28,498 bases of DNA from Fiminaster sp050874705. Lineage in GTDB: Bacteria; Bacillota_I; Bacilli_A; RFN20; CAG-826. Both the position numbers and the translations under genes were made by a program. The notes under the pieces are model-generated. The model was not told the DNA's origin. It ran no database searches and saw only the letters and a list, made by a program, of their open reading frames with translations. Of the stretch, positions 16,823 through 24,822 are shown in pieces; within the stretch, counting starts at the first letter, position 1; each line of letters begins with the position of its first letter. Location of the stretch: the NCBI GenBank assembly GCA_050874705.1, contig JBNMLE010000013.1, forward strand, positions 1-28,498, read 5' to 3'.

Positions 16823-16862
16823 ATAAAAAGTGCCCTTTCTTCAGGAAAGAACACGGGCACTT
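16823..16862 (-). terminator. Rho-independent terminator after the small membrane protein gene
   Basis: Arms AAGTGCCC (16828-16835) and GGGCACTT (16855-16862) pair perfectly, extended by TTTC/GAAA inside, and on the minus strand are followed by TTTTTA. It ends the DUF2130 transcription unit right before the next promoter. Confidence 0.82.
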
Positions 16863-16876
16863 GTAAACAATTAATG

Positions 16877-17074
16877 TTAACTTCCTCTTTTTTCCATTAA
16901 ATATCCAACGCAAATAAGAGAAATTGAATTAGCGGGCATAAATGCCGCATAAACAAGAAGAACAATTAAGGCTATAAAGCTTTGATGTGCATAAGTTAAA
17001 TAAATTAAATAAGTATAGCTGAATAGACTTATTATAAGACCAACAATGCCAGATATTTTTAAATATTTATGCAT
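16877..17074 (-). CDS. Small two-helix membrane protein
   Basis: A 65-residue hydrophobic protein with two likely membrane helices (about 8-28 and 33-57) and a basic C-terminus (MEKRGS). I do not recognise a family. It starts 3 bp after the DUF2130 gene stop, so it is co-transcribed with it, and the unit ends in the terminator at 16823-16862. A membrane partner of the upstream protein is possible but speculative. Confidence 0.55.
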   Translation of the reverse strand: MHKYLKISGIVGLIISLFSYTYLIYLTYAHQSFIALIVLLVYAAFMPANSISLICVGYLMEKRGS

Positions 17075-17077
17075 ATT

Positions 17078-18400
17078 TTATTCTTCTGACTCTTTGTTTT
17101 TTAATTCATCAAATTTGGCCTTCATTGTTGGATTGTTTCTTGTTAATTTCTTAATAGTAAGATCTTGTGCTTTGTCATTAGCGAGTCTTAAATTTCTTTC
17201 CGCTAAAGTAAATGCTTTTTTAATTTTATCTAATTGTTCAATTGTTTTATCGATGCCTTTGATAGCTTCTTGGAATCTATTAGATGCATCTTGGAAGTTT
17301 TTAGAAAATTTTGTTTGGAAATCAACTAATTCATTTTCGAAGTTGGTGACATCTATGTTTTGATTTTGAATTTGAATTAATTGTTTTTTTACAGCTAGGG
17401 AGTTTTTCGCAGCGTTGACAAGAAGTCCAATAATAGATAAGAAGCATTGTGGCCTTACAACATACATCTTTTCATACTTATATGAAACATCTTGGATGCC
17501 AGCGTTATAAAATTCATTGTCAGGTTCTAACATTGTAACTAAAACAGCGTATTCGCACTTCTTTTCTTTGCGATCTTTGTCAAGCTCTTTAAAGAAGTCT
17601 TCATTTTTATGCTTTTTAGATGTTTCATCATTTTCGTTTTTCATTTCAAACATAATGGAAATATATTCATTTCCTTCTTCATCATAATCTCTAAAGATGA
17701 AGTCGCCTTTTGAACCTGATTCTTTACTTACTTCATTGTCTTTTTCAAAATAAGCTTTTGGATAAGCACTCATACGTATTTGGTCAAATGCAATTTTGCA
17801 ATGTTTTTCGAGATTTTCGCCTAAAAGTTTTGTTGATGCTTTAATTTTTAAATCTTTAAAATAATTGATTTCATAGTCCTTTTGTTTAATTACTGAATCA
17901 TATTTTTCTTTAATGGCCGATTCATTAATTTTTGCTTCTTTTGCTTGAAGAGCTAATTTATTTTGAAGTTCATCAACTTCTTTTTGTTTTTCGCTTATTG
18001 CGTCTTTGATATTAGCTTCAGATTGTAATTTTGAAATTTTGATTTCACTATTAAGACGTTCTACTTCTTCTTTATATTTCAAAGAAATATTTTTTTCTTC
18101 TTCTCTAGCTTTTGAAACACTAAGTTCAATTTTTGTTTCAATATCTTTAACTGCGTTTTCTTTTTCAATTTTAAGATTATCAATTTCGCGTTTTAAAGTA
18201 GTGATTTCTTCGAGTTTTTTGCTTTCAAGATCTTTTAATTTTGAAGCATTTTCTGCATCATTTTTCTTTCGAATTAAATCAAGACGATCTTTTACTTCTT
18301 TTTCAATTTCATTTTTCTTTAAATCTTTTAATAAAGAATTGTATGTATCTTGAGATACATCAATTTCGCAACCACATTGAGGACATTTAATTTTTAGCAT
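17078..18400 (-). CDS. DUF2130 protein with coiled coil and nuclease-like domain
   Basis: A 440-residue protein. Residues 6-11 have a CPQCGC zinc-ribbon-like half motif; about 25-185 is a long charged coiled coil (Glu/Lys-rich heptads); about 190-350 is the DUF2130 domain. The last contains GEN(LE) near 194-198, Gly-Asp233 in SKGDFIF and FEMK at 251-254, which matches the D...ExK spacing of PD-(D/E)XK nuclease folds. A second helical stretch closes the protein. The family is widespread in bacteria; a DNA-related role is inferred from the fold, as in RmuC. A small basic protein gene lies 16 bp upstream and a membrane protein gene 3 bp downstream. Confidence 0.8.
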   Translation of the reverse strand: MLKIKCPQCGCEIDVSQDTYNSLLKDLKKNEIEKEVKDRLDLIRKKNDAENASKLKDLESKKLEEITTLKREIDNLKIEKENAVKDIETKIELSVSKAREEEKNISLKYKEEVERLNSEIKISKLQSEANIKDAISEKQKEVDELQNKLALQAKEAKINESAIKEKYDSVIKQKDYEINYFKDLKIKASTKLLGENLEKHCKIAFDQIRMSAYPKAYFEKDNEVSKESGSKGDFIFRDYDEEGNEYISIMFEMKNENDETSKKHKNEDFFKELDKDRKEKKCEYAVLVTMLEPDNEFYNAGIQDVSYKYEKMYVVRPQCFLSIIGLLVNAAKNSLAVKKQLIQIQNQNIDVTNFENELVDFQTKFSKNFQDASNRFQEAIKGIDKTIEQLDKIKKAFTLAERNLRLANDKAQDLTIKKLTRNNPTMKAKFDELKNKESEE

Positions 18401-18416
18401 ACTTTTTTCTCCTTCA

Positions 18417-18638
18417 TTATTTTATATTTTCTAAATGTTTTTTCATATCTTCTTTAACAAAATTTTGGAAATATTTATTAATACCACCAAATTCTTTGCC
18501 GCGTTCATATAAGAAGGCGATAATATCGGCATCTTCAGCCTTCCTATATTTAACAGTAAATGTTTTATAAGTTTTACGATTATAATTCGTAATATATTCT
18601 ATTTGTTTTTTTCTTGCTTCAGTACTAAGTTTTTGCAT
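18417..18638 (-). CDS. Small basic protein, possibly ribbon-helix-helix-like
   Basis: A 73-residue Lys-rich protein. The middle has a strand-like FTVKYRKAEDADIIAF followed by LYERGKEFGGINKYFQNFVKEDM. This matches small Firmicutes proteins with a ribbon-helix-helix-like layout (strand, helix, turn with G, helix), found in plasmid and phage neighbourhoods. Identification is tentative. An AAGAGGT ribosome site precedes the ATG. It is 16 bp upstream of the DUF2130 gene. Confidence 0.5.
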   Translation of the reverse strand: MQKLSTEARKKQIEYITNYNRKTYKTFTVKYRKAEDADIIAFLYERGKEFGGINKYFQNFVKEDMKKHLENIK

Positions 18639-18784
18639 TTTTTTACCTCTTATAATATTTTTAAATTATTAATTAAATTTTGTTCGTTTATTGGATAAAT
18701 GTTCATAAATAAGGACATAAGTAAATTATTGTTTAAAATTCAAGATAATTTAATTAGGAATTTATTTAGAACGAATAACGTCAT

Positions 18785-19273
18785 TTATTTGTTGTTAGTC
18801 ATATCTCCAAGTTTTGATATATCTTTACAATAAAGACCATGTTTGATCGTTTCGTTTTTGAAATTTTCATCAATATCATATCCAAATACTTCAAGAATAT
18901 ATTGAAGATCACGCGCTAATACTTTTCCATCTTGGAAATCATCAAGCAATTTATTAAAAATTGTTTTCTCATCGATATTATTGCGCTTTAGATAATCGTT
19001 ATAAAACTCTAGTTCGCGATAATTCATTTTTAATATATTTTCATACTTTGGTTGTAATATAACTTTCACTTCTTGCCTACATTTTGACATCACTTCTATA
19101 GTGGATTTATTTTTATGAAGACCAAGTTTTTCGATAATAGCAACAAGTTCTTTTGGAGTAATAGCTTTTTCATTAACTTTATCCATTAGCTCAAATGCAA
19201 TGTCATCGCCTGTTATATTGTTTTCTTTAATATATTTTATGAAACCATCGCAGACAATTTTTGTTACATCCAT
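18785..19273 (-). CDS. Hypothetical protein with internal duplication
   Basis: A 162-residue soluble protein, no signal peptide or membrane segment, and no family recognised. Residues 11-51 and 91-131 are similar to each other: both have a Y(I/L)K-NNI start, a helix ending near F..(L/M)-D.., then a helix ending I(I/L)E(K/V)(L/F)G. The region between (52-90) carries basic residues and a Cys. The layout is two helical hairpin units linked by a helix. A GAGGTG-type ribosome site (ATGAGGTGAAAAT) precedes the start. The next gene is 146 bp away, so it may be transcribed alone. Confidence 0.6.
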   Translation of the reverse strand: MDVTKIVCDGFIKYIKENNITGDDIAFELMDKVNEKAITPKELVAIIEKLGLHKNKSTIEVMSKCRQEVKVILQPKYENILKMNYRELEFYNDYLKRNNIDEKTIFNKLLDDFQDGKVLARDLQYILEVFGYDIDENFKNETIKHGLYCKDISKLGDMTNNK

Positions 19274-19353
19274 ATTTTCACCTCATAATTTATTTGGTTA
19301 TAAATCTCTAGAACTTTTACAACCTTTTCACTCTTTCAAGTGCAAAATTAGTA

Positions 19354-19385
19354 TAAAAAGAAAAGGACCCATTTTTATAGGTCCT
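19354..19385 (-). terminator. Rho-independent terminator after the His/Asp-rich lipoprotein gene
   Basis: AGGACC (19364-19369) pairs with GGTCCT (19380-19385), and on the minus strand is followed by TTTTCTTTTTAT. It lies 25 bp past the lipoprotein stop. Confidence 0.75.
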
Positions 19386-19409
19386 CACTGGTAGTAATTG
19401 TATTATCTA

Positions 19410-20771
19410 TTAACGATGTTGATGTCCGTGGTCTTTATCACCGAAATATCCGTCATCTCTATCGCCGTGGTGATCATCGTCACGTCCATGATGATGTCCA
19501 TGATGTTCTCTAAAGTCATTTTCTTTTTCAAATTCATCATCGTGATCATCGTCGCGCCAGAAATCGTCGTGTTCATCAATCATTGATTTTGAGAAGAGGT
19601 ATTCATATGTTTTGTTTCCTGCTTCATCGTAATTGACTCTTGCATAAACATAACCGTATTCAGTGAAATCATTGAAGAAGACAATTTCGAAGTATTCTTG
19701 TCCATCAACAACAAATGATGAGAAATTATAAATTGTTAATTTATTATCGGCAAATTTTTGGAAATACACACCATTGAAATCATCTTTAGCATAGCTAATG
19801 AATTTATAATGATTTGTAATTCTATCGTGGAAATGATGATGTCCACCGAAGAAATAATCATCTTCTTGTCTTTCGACTACATTATATTCATAAGATGTAA
19901 AATCTTTATTTGTGGTTTGTGAGAAACTAATATATTTGTTCTCGTTAATTGTTGTAACAAATCTTGTATCTGTCACATATTCGCTGACAATTCTTCTTCC
20001 TTTAACATTGAATGTGTTTTCATCATATTTGATAACACCTTCAAGCATTGTGGATTCAAATTCGTGATGGTGATCATGATGTTTATGCTTTTTAGCGCTT
20101 TCGACATCAACACTGACATCAAAATCTTCATCATCAACATCATTCATATCTTCGATAATGTCTTCTAAATCATCTTTAACATCATCATGGTCTTTTTCTT
20201 CAGTGACATCTTCGATATCATCTTCAACATCATCAACAATATCTTCGACATCATCGTGATCAATAGAACCAATAACAACTTCATTGAAATATAATGTATA
20301 AGTTTTTTCAACGCCATTATCGTCTTTTGATTTAGCAACTACTTTATAAACATAATTTTCATCATCGCTTTCTTCATTGCTAATTGAGAAGCTATCACCA
20401 CTTGTCAATTTGTCATACATTGATAAATATCTATTCGCAGTATCAATATCAATGCCGTCAACACCATATCCTTCATCAACTGTTGTACCTTCTTCAGGTA
20501 AAGTTGCATTTCCATCATCAACTGTTACATCTCCAGTTGTATCACCAGTCGTTGTGTCGCCTGTAGTTGTATCACCTGTTGTTGTATCTTCTCCAGCATC
20601 GTTAAGAATGTCTAATGAAGAAACACCAGCATAAGCATAAGATGTTCCTGAATCATTAAGTTTGTTAATAACAGCATTTTCATTTTTTGCTGCGCTATCA
20701 TCTTGGTTATTATTGCATCCCGCGAGAGTTAATGTTGCCAAGAGAAGCATTGGTATATATCTTTTTTTCAT
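19410..20771 (-). CDS. His/Asp-rich lipoprotein, possible metal-binding surface protein
   Basis: A 453-residue lipoprotein with lipobox TLAGC (Cys19). Then comes an Asn/Asp/Thr linker with a repeated TTTGD unit at 62-80, a very acidic stretch at 171-219 (Asp/Glu with little else), a KHKHHDHHH cluster at 228-236, a folded-looking Tyr/Phe-rich part at about 238-395 with another HHHFH at 311-315, and a tail (399-453) with 12 His and many Asp. His/Asp-rich tails usually bind zinc, nickel or copper, so metal buffering or capture at the surface is plausible. I recognise no named family. An AAGGAAGG ribosome site precedes the ATG, and a terminator follows. No metal transporter gene is adjacent. Confidence 0.75.
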   Translation of the reverse strand: MKKRYIPMLLLATLTLAGCNNNQDDSAAKNENAVINKLNDSGTSYAYAGVSSLDILNDAGEDTTTGDTTTGDTTTGDTTGDVTVDDGNATLPEEGTTVDEGYGVDGIDIDTANRYLSMYDKLTSGDSFSISNEESDDENYVYKVVAKSKDDNGVEKTYTLYFNEVVIGSIDHDDVEDIVDDVEDDIEDVTEEKDHDDVKDDLEDIIEDMNDVDDEDFDVSVDVESAKKHKHHDHHHEFESTMLEGVIKYDENTFNVKGRRIVSEYVTDTRFVTTINENKYISFSQTTNKDFTSYEYNVVERQEDDYFFGGHHHFHDRITNHYKFISYAKDDFNGVYFQKFADNKLTIYNFSSFVVDGQEYFEIVFFNDFTEYGYVYARVNYDEAGNKTYEYLFSKSMIDEHDDFWRDDDHDDEFEKENDFREHHGHHHGRDDDHHGDRDDGYFGDKDHGHQHR

Positions 20772-20871
20772 ATGTTTTTTCCTTCCTTACAATTATTTAA
20801 CAAACTCATTTTCTGTTTTACTGGAAAAAAATAAAAATTTATATAAAAAATGTAAAAAATTAAAAATCATT

Positions 20872-22071
20872 TTAGAAATCGTAATTAAATATTTGGTCTA
20901 TTTTTTGATTTATGCAATATTCATGAACAACAAATTTGTCATGTACTTTGCGTTTTATGAGCTCGATATATTTATAATCTCTCTCACTAGCGGGAGAAAA
21001 AGCACGACCACAGAAAGTCAATAATTCATTAGCTTCATTTAGATCCATGTGAAGCGCTAAAATGTATCGCATTAATGTTGGAATGGTAATATTTTGTCTT
21101 GATTCTTCTTTATCGTGTTTCTTTTTGATAGATGTTTGGTTTTCTACACCACCTACATAATCATAGACATGCTGTTTAACAAGCTGTATTTCACTAGAAG
21201 AATAAAAGCGTTGTTCGATATAAGCATTTATATAATTAGTAATTGTATATTTGCCAATTTTCGTCATATCGATAATTGTTGGTCGATTCCCCCATTCAAG
21301 AAGTTCTTTTTTATTAATATTCAAGTTTTCATGAGTTTTAGAAAACTTTTTCTGTCTAATTATTTCTCTTTTAGCAGCAAAATCACTAAAAAAATCTAAT
21401 TCTTTATAAAAATCATCATTTGTTTTATTAAAACTTTCATAACATTTTGTCTCTAAAACATTTTCTTGGGTATAATACAAAAATTCATCATATGTAAAAC
21501 TGAATTCTCGTTCCTCAAGCCCTTTGTTCGCTTCAAAGAATTTATTAATCGATTTTTTAATTTCTTCTTTATTAAATGTATTTGAAAAATCTTTAGATGA
21601 TTCTATTGGAACAGCGATAATAATATTCATTTTCGGAGCGTAAGAAGAAAAATCTTTTACAATAGAAGTAAGAAGTTTTAGCACATATGCGCGCGGTTAC
21701 CCATTAGAACCTGTTCCAATTAATGGAACGCCTATTTTCTTATATCCCTTTTCATAAGCGAAAACTAATGCTTTCTTATATGCTTCTTCTAGCCCTTCTA
21801 AATCTTTATCCATCTCAAATAACGGAGTAACTATATGAATGATGTGTTTAGCGGGTAATTCATATCCGCTTGTTAAAAATATTTTTCCTGGAAATGCTTT
21901 ATCTTTAAAAGATTCTATTTCTTTTTTAAGCTTAGGCGAATTAGCTCCCTCAACGATGTTTTTACAAAGTCTACCATACCTGGTAACGTTTTCTAAAATT
22001 CCAAGCGAATTTATAATCGCATCGCAAGATTTAATAGATGTAATATCCACTGCTCGAAGAGTAAAACCCAT
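20872..22071 (-). pseudogene. Macro-domain protein with C-terminal helical domain, interrupted by in-frame TAA
   Basis: Reading through one stop gives a 399-codon protein. Codons 1-130 form a macro domain, which binds or hydrolyses ADP-ribose derivatives (VDIT, DAIINS near 17-22, HIIHIVTPLF, KIGVPLIGTGSNG). The C-terminal ~70 residues (TLMRYILALHMDLNEANELL...AFSPASERDYKYIELI) match the helical domain that follows macro domains in many Firmicutes. The TAA at 21697-21699 sits in the phosphate loop as GSNG-stop-PRAYV, where relatives have an aromatic residue (GSNGYPR), so one changed base would restore Tyr. The frame is unbroken on both sides. Recent loss, an error in the consensus, or a GTG restart at 21682-21684 are all possible; the restart would lack the loop. 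A TTGGAG ribosome site precedes the ATG. Confidence 0.75.
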
Positions 22072-22153
22072 ATATAAATGATCTCCAATATTTATATAAA
22101 CTATATATATAAATTATTATAATTTCTATTAATTTAACTTGGTTAATAATACG

Positions 22154-22190
22154 CTTATAAAAAAATAGAACCCCGCAAGATTCTATTTTT
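22154..22190. terminator. Bidirectional rho-independent terminator
   Basis: AAAAATAGAA (22161-22170) pairs over 10 bp with TTCTATTTTT (22181-22190), with a GC-containing 10-nt loop. On the minus strand it ends the small repeat protein gene (stop at 22197) with a T-run; on the plus strand it has a T-run too. Confidence 0.7.
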
Positions 22191-22196
22191 ATACGC

Positions 22197-22439
22197 CTAT
22201 TTTAATATCACTTTGGCTTCACCGAATGAATTGGTAAGTTTTATTTTGATATCTTCGCCGTAGTCGACCATTTTGACTTTAAACTCTTTTGCAGAACAAC
22301 CATAAGATGTTTTTTCAAGTTTCATATCTTCGCCAAAATCAACAAGTTTAACTTTTATATCTTCGCCATAATCAACAATATTAAAAGTAATACATTTGTT
22401 CTTATAAAGTTTTAATTCAGCCTTATTAAACCTAGACAT
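22197..22439 (-). CDS. Small beta-repeat protein, possibly DUF6150-like
   Basis: An 80-residue protein, no signal peptide. I start it at the ATG at 22437-22439 (MSRFNKAELK), because a GGAGGTGAT ribosome site lies directly upstream; a longer frame starting 18 residues earlier has no such site. The protein is built from a repeated unit of about 10 residues, V-D-Y-G-E-D-I-K-V-K, seen four times (IVDYGEDIKV, LVDFGEDMKL, MVDYGEDIKI, then NSFGEAKV). The alternation suggests a small beta-sheet or solenoid. DUF6150 proteins have a comparable V.DY..AD repeat, but I give that link only moderate weight. A structured leader lies upstream and a terminator downstream, so it is transcribed alone. Confidence 0.6.
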   Translation of the reverse strand: MSRFNKAELKLYKNKCITFNIVDYGEDIKVKLVDFGEDMKLEKTSYGCSAKEFKVKMVDYGEDIKIKLTNSFGEAKVILK

Positions 22440-22493
22440 ATCATCACCTCCTAGATAAATGTCATTCAAGATGATGTACGATTTTAAGGACAC

Positions 22494-22528
22494 CTAATGT
22501 GATAAGAACTTTGTCCGAAACACATTAG
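22494..22528 (-). promoter_or_regulatory. Hairpin in the leader of the small repeat protein gene
   Basis: CTAATGTG (22494-22501) and CACATTAG (22521-22528) are perfect 8-bp inverted repeats around a 19-nt loop. A further pairing, GGACA with TGTCC, overlaps them, so two folds may exclude each other. It sits about 55 nt upstream of the start codon. No T-run follows, so it is not a simple terminator; translational or attenuation control is possible. Confidence 0.45.
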
Positions 22529-22579
22529 CTGTATTACATTTCGCACTTTATTTATATTTTTAAAGTATTATATTTTTTT

Positions 22580-22606
22580 CAGTTGTCCACAAAATGATGA
22601 CAACTG
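22580..22606. repeat. Perfect 8-bp inverted repeat
   Basis: CAGTTGTC (22580-22587) and GACAACTG (22599-22606) are exact inverted copies with an 11-bp spacer. It lies just upstream of an AT-rich stretch with TATAAT on the minus strand, near the presumed promoter of the small repeat protein, so it could be an operator. Confidence 0.4.
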
Positions 22607-22786
22607 ATACAAATAATAATTTATTTTTTCGCAAGTGTTTTGCTTGCATCTTTGCATTACCAACAAATGATAATTCTCATTGAACTAATTGATTTAAAAT
22701 TTTTTTAAAGATTATTCTTTGCTGTTTAAAAGATTATATAAATATTTTCCGTTTAAATTTCTATGCCTTTCCTAAGAAGATGAACA

Positions 22787-22822
22787 ATGTTATCTTGCTT
22801 ATTATCTTACTTATTATCTTGC
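22787..22822. repeat. 12-bp tandem repeat, about three copies
   Basis: The unit TTATTATCTTGC occurs at 22811-22822, as TTATTATCTTAC at 22799-22810, and partly at 22787-22798 (ATGTTATCTTGC). Confidence 0.5.
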
Positions 22823-22900
22823 GCATTTATAAATAAAAATGTGTTCTATAACTTTGATTTTGTTGTTTATAAATAAGATATGTTTAAAAATTTTTGAAAA

Positions 22901-22923
22901 TAAAAACACTTCTCACGAAGTGC
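22901..22923 (-). terminator. Terminator downstream of tRNA-Arg
   Basis: GCACTTC and GAAGTG pair (22917-22922 with 22907-22912) around a 4-nt loop, and on the minus strand are followed by TTTTTA. It ends the tRNA transcript about 12 bp past the CCA. Confidence 0.75.
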
Positions 22924-22934
22924 TATATTCTTAG

Positions 22935-23011
22935 TGGCGCCCTCAAGACGACTCGAACGTCCGACCCACTGCTTAGAAGGCAGTTGCTCTGTCCAGCTGA
23001 GCTATGAGGGC
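22935..23011 (-). tRNA. tRNA-Arg (anticodon TCT)
   Basis: A 77-nt cloverleaf on the minus strand with encoded CCA. The acceptor stem GCCCTCA pairs with TGAGGGC; D arm GCTC/GAGC; anticodon stem ACTGC/GCAGT with loop CTTCTAA, which gives anticodon TCT; T arm GGACG/CGTCT with TTCGAGT. It reads AGA codons, the main Arg codon expected in such an AT-rich genome. Followed by its own terminator. Confidence 0.95.
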
Positions 23012-23061
23012 ATTGCAATTATGATAAAACTAAATTGATTGATTTTCAATCACAAATAAAT

Positions 23062-24822
23062 CTAATGCACATCTTTTAACTTTTCAACTATATTTTTCGC
23101 CACATCGGTTGGTACAAGCTGAGATAATTCCTCTACTGTTGCATTCAATAATAAATCAAGTGTTGGATATTGTTTTAAAATGACTTCTTTTCTTTTCTCA
23201 CCAAGACCTTTTATATCATCAAGAATTCCCTTTTTATAATTTTTATTTCGCTTTTGATGATGGAAACTAATTGCAAATCTGTGCACTTCATCTTGCATTC
23301 TAACAAGTAGGAAAAATAAATTCTTTTTATCATCAAGTGGATATATATGACCATCTTTATCAATTAAACCTTTTGTTTGATGGCGATCATTTTTAAATAA
23401 ACCATATGTTGGTATAGAAACATTAATTTCTTCTAAAGCGCTTATCGCGGCGTGAACTTGTCCTAATCCTCCATCAGTTAATATCAAATCAGGAAATTGT
23501 TCATTATTTTCTTTTGCTCGATTATATCTTCTTTTAATTACTTCTTTCATTGATGAATAATCATCGCGTTTTTCTATTGATTCAATGTTAAACTTTCGAT
23601 ACATTTTTTTGATAGGTTCGCCGTTTATAAAAGCCACCATAACTCCGACAGAGGAATCTCCTTGAAGATGAGAATTATCGAATAATTCTATATGATAAGA
23701 TGTCTTTATATTAAGTAAATTGCCTAAGTCTTCTAATAAAGAAAGATTATTGTCGCTTAATCGTGCACTCATAAAATGATTGTCGAGTTCTTGCTTTGCG
23801 TTTGTCGCGGCAATTTGAAGTATATCTAACATTTTTCCTTTGCTTATTGAAATAACATCAACATCATATATTTCTTCTACACTTTCTTTAAGGTTATCAA
23901 TATTGGCAACAATTTCTTTAGGAAGTGAATGGCTTTGATAATAATGAAGTATCATATCTATTACTTGTTCATTAATATCTCCAAATTGTTCAACAATAAA
24001 AGTGTTTTTACCTAATAATTGTCCATTTCGATATGTTAATAAAGCAAGGGATATATAGCCATCTCTTGAAGAAAAAGCAAAATAATCTCGTGCTATTTTA
24101 TCTGTGCTTTCAACATTTTGTTTATCAAGAATGTGTTTAATAGCTAAAAGTATTTGTTTATATTCATTCGCTTTCTCAAATTCATAATTATTCGAGCAAG
24201 TCATCATCTTATCTTTAATATCTTTTTCAATTTTAGGGTTATTTCCTTCTAAAAATGATTTTATTTCATCAAATAAATCTTTATATATGTTTTCATCAAT
24301 CTTATTAATGCAAGGAGCAAGACAAGTTCCGAGATGATAATAAAGGCATGGCGTAGAAGGTATATTTTTGCATTTCCTCAAAGGAAAAATTTTATTTAAA
24401 AGGTTTATAACTTCGTAAGCATATGTGCTTGTAGGAAATGGTCCGAAATAATAATAATCTTTGTTTTTCTCATCGCGAGAAATTTTTAAAAAAGGATCAC
24501 CTTTCTTTTTTAAAGCAATATATGGATAATGCTTATCATCTTTAAGAAGAATATTGTATCGAGGATAGTATTTATGAATTAGATTTTCTTCGAGAAGAAA
24601 AGCCTCTTTTTCTGTCTTAGTAATGATGTATTCAAAATGATCAACATTCATAGCCATTTTTTGAACTTTTCCTACTTGAGGACGGAGAAAATATTGGCTC
24701 ACTCTTTTATATAAGTCTTTAGCTTTTCCTACATAGATGATTTTATCATCTTTGTCGTGCATCAAATAAACACCACTTTTATGAGGAATTAAAGGTATAG
24801 CGATTTTAACTTTCTCAGTCAT
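23062..24822 (-). CDS. uvrC: UvrC, excinuclease ABC subunit C
   Basis: A 586-residue nucleotide-excision-repair endonuclease that makes the two incisions around a lesion in the UvrABC system. It has a GIY-YIG domain (GVYLM at 17-21, YVGKAKDL at 30-37), four Cys at 151, 159, 167 and 171 that fit the iron-sulfur or metal site found in UvrC, a UVR helical region near 200-235, the RNase H-like nuclease half (FDNSHLQGDSSVGVMVAF, DGGLGQVHAA), and a C-terminal helix-hairpin-helix pair (IKGLGEKRKEVIL). Length is typical (about 590). Its ATG overlaps the end of mutS2 by 8 bp, so the two repair genes are coupled. Confidence 0.97.
   Translation of the reverse strand: MTEKVKIAIPLIPHKSGVYLMHDKDDKIIYVGKAKDLYKRVSQYFLRPQVGKVQKMAMNVDHFEYIITKTEKEAFLLEENLIHKYYPRYNILLKDDKHYPYIALKKKGDPFLKISRDEKNKDYYYFGPFPTSTYAYEVINLLNKIFPLRKCKNIPSTPCLYYHLGTCLAPCINKIDENIYKDLFDEIKSFLEGNNPKIEKDIKDKMMTCSNNYEFEKANEYKQILLAIKHILDKQNVESTDKIARDYFAFSSRDGYISLALLTYRNGQLLGKNTFIVEQFGDINEQVIDMILHYYQSHSLPKEIVANIDNLKESVEEIYDVDVISISKGKMLDILQIAATNAKQELDNHFMSARLSDNNLSLLEDLGNLLNIKTSYHIELFDNSHLQGDSSVGVMVAFINGEPIKKMYRKFNIESIEKRDDYSSMKEVIKRRYNRAKENNEQFPDLILTDGGLGQVHAAISALEEINVSIPTYGLFKNDRHQTKGLIDKDGHIYPLDDKKNLFFLLVRMQDEVHRFAISFHHQKRNKNYKKGILDDIKGLGEKRKEVILKQYPTLDLLLNATVEELSQLVPTDVAKNIVEKLKDVH

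Larger units (their letters stand above)
22440..22934. other. Non-coding interval with inverted and tandem repeats
   Basis: No protein gene seen in about 495 bp, which is AT-rich. It holds the ribosome site and leader of the small repeat protein (hairpin 22494-22528), a perfect inverted repeat at 22580-22606, a partly palindromic AT-rich element at 22666-22681, a 12-bp tandem repeat at 22787-22822, and the tRNA terminator at 22901-22923. Confidence 0.6.

Noticed and set aside
20377..20634. Plus-strand frames over the lipoprotein and other plus-strand frames in the minus-strand gene blocks
   Set aside because: They mirror low-complexity or well-supported minus-strand genes and have no ribosome sites or recognisable domains.
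22666..22681. Fur/PerR-like box AATGATAATTCTCATT
   Set aside because: Near-palindromic (14 of 16) but not a good match to the Bacilli 7-1-7 consensus, and no adjacent metal gene promoter is evident.
22787..22822. CRISPR-like array
   Set aside because: Only three 12-bp direct repeats with no spacers and no cas genes; a simple tandem repeat.
23041..23061. Terminator right after uvrC
   Set aside because: Only a 5-bp A/T-rich stem (GATTG/CAATC) without a clear T-run; transcription may run on into the tRNA.
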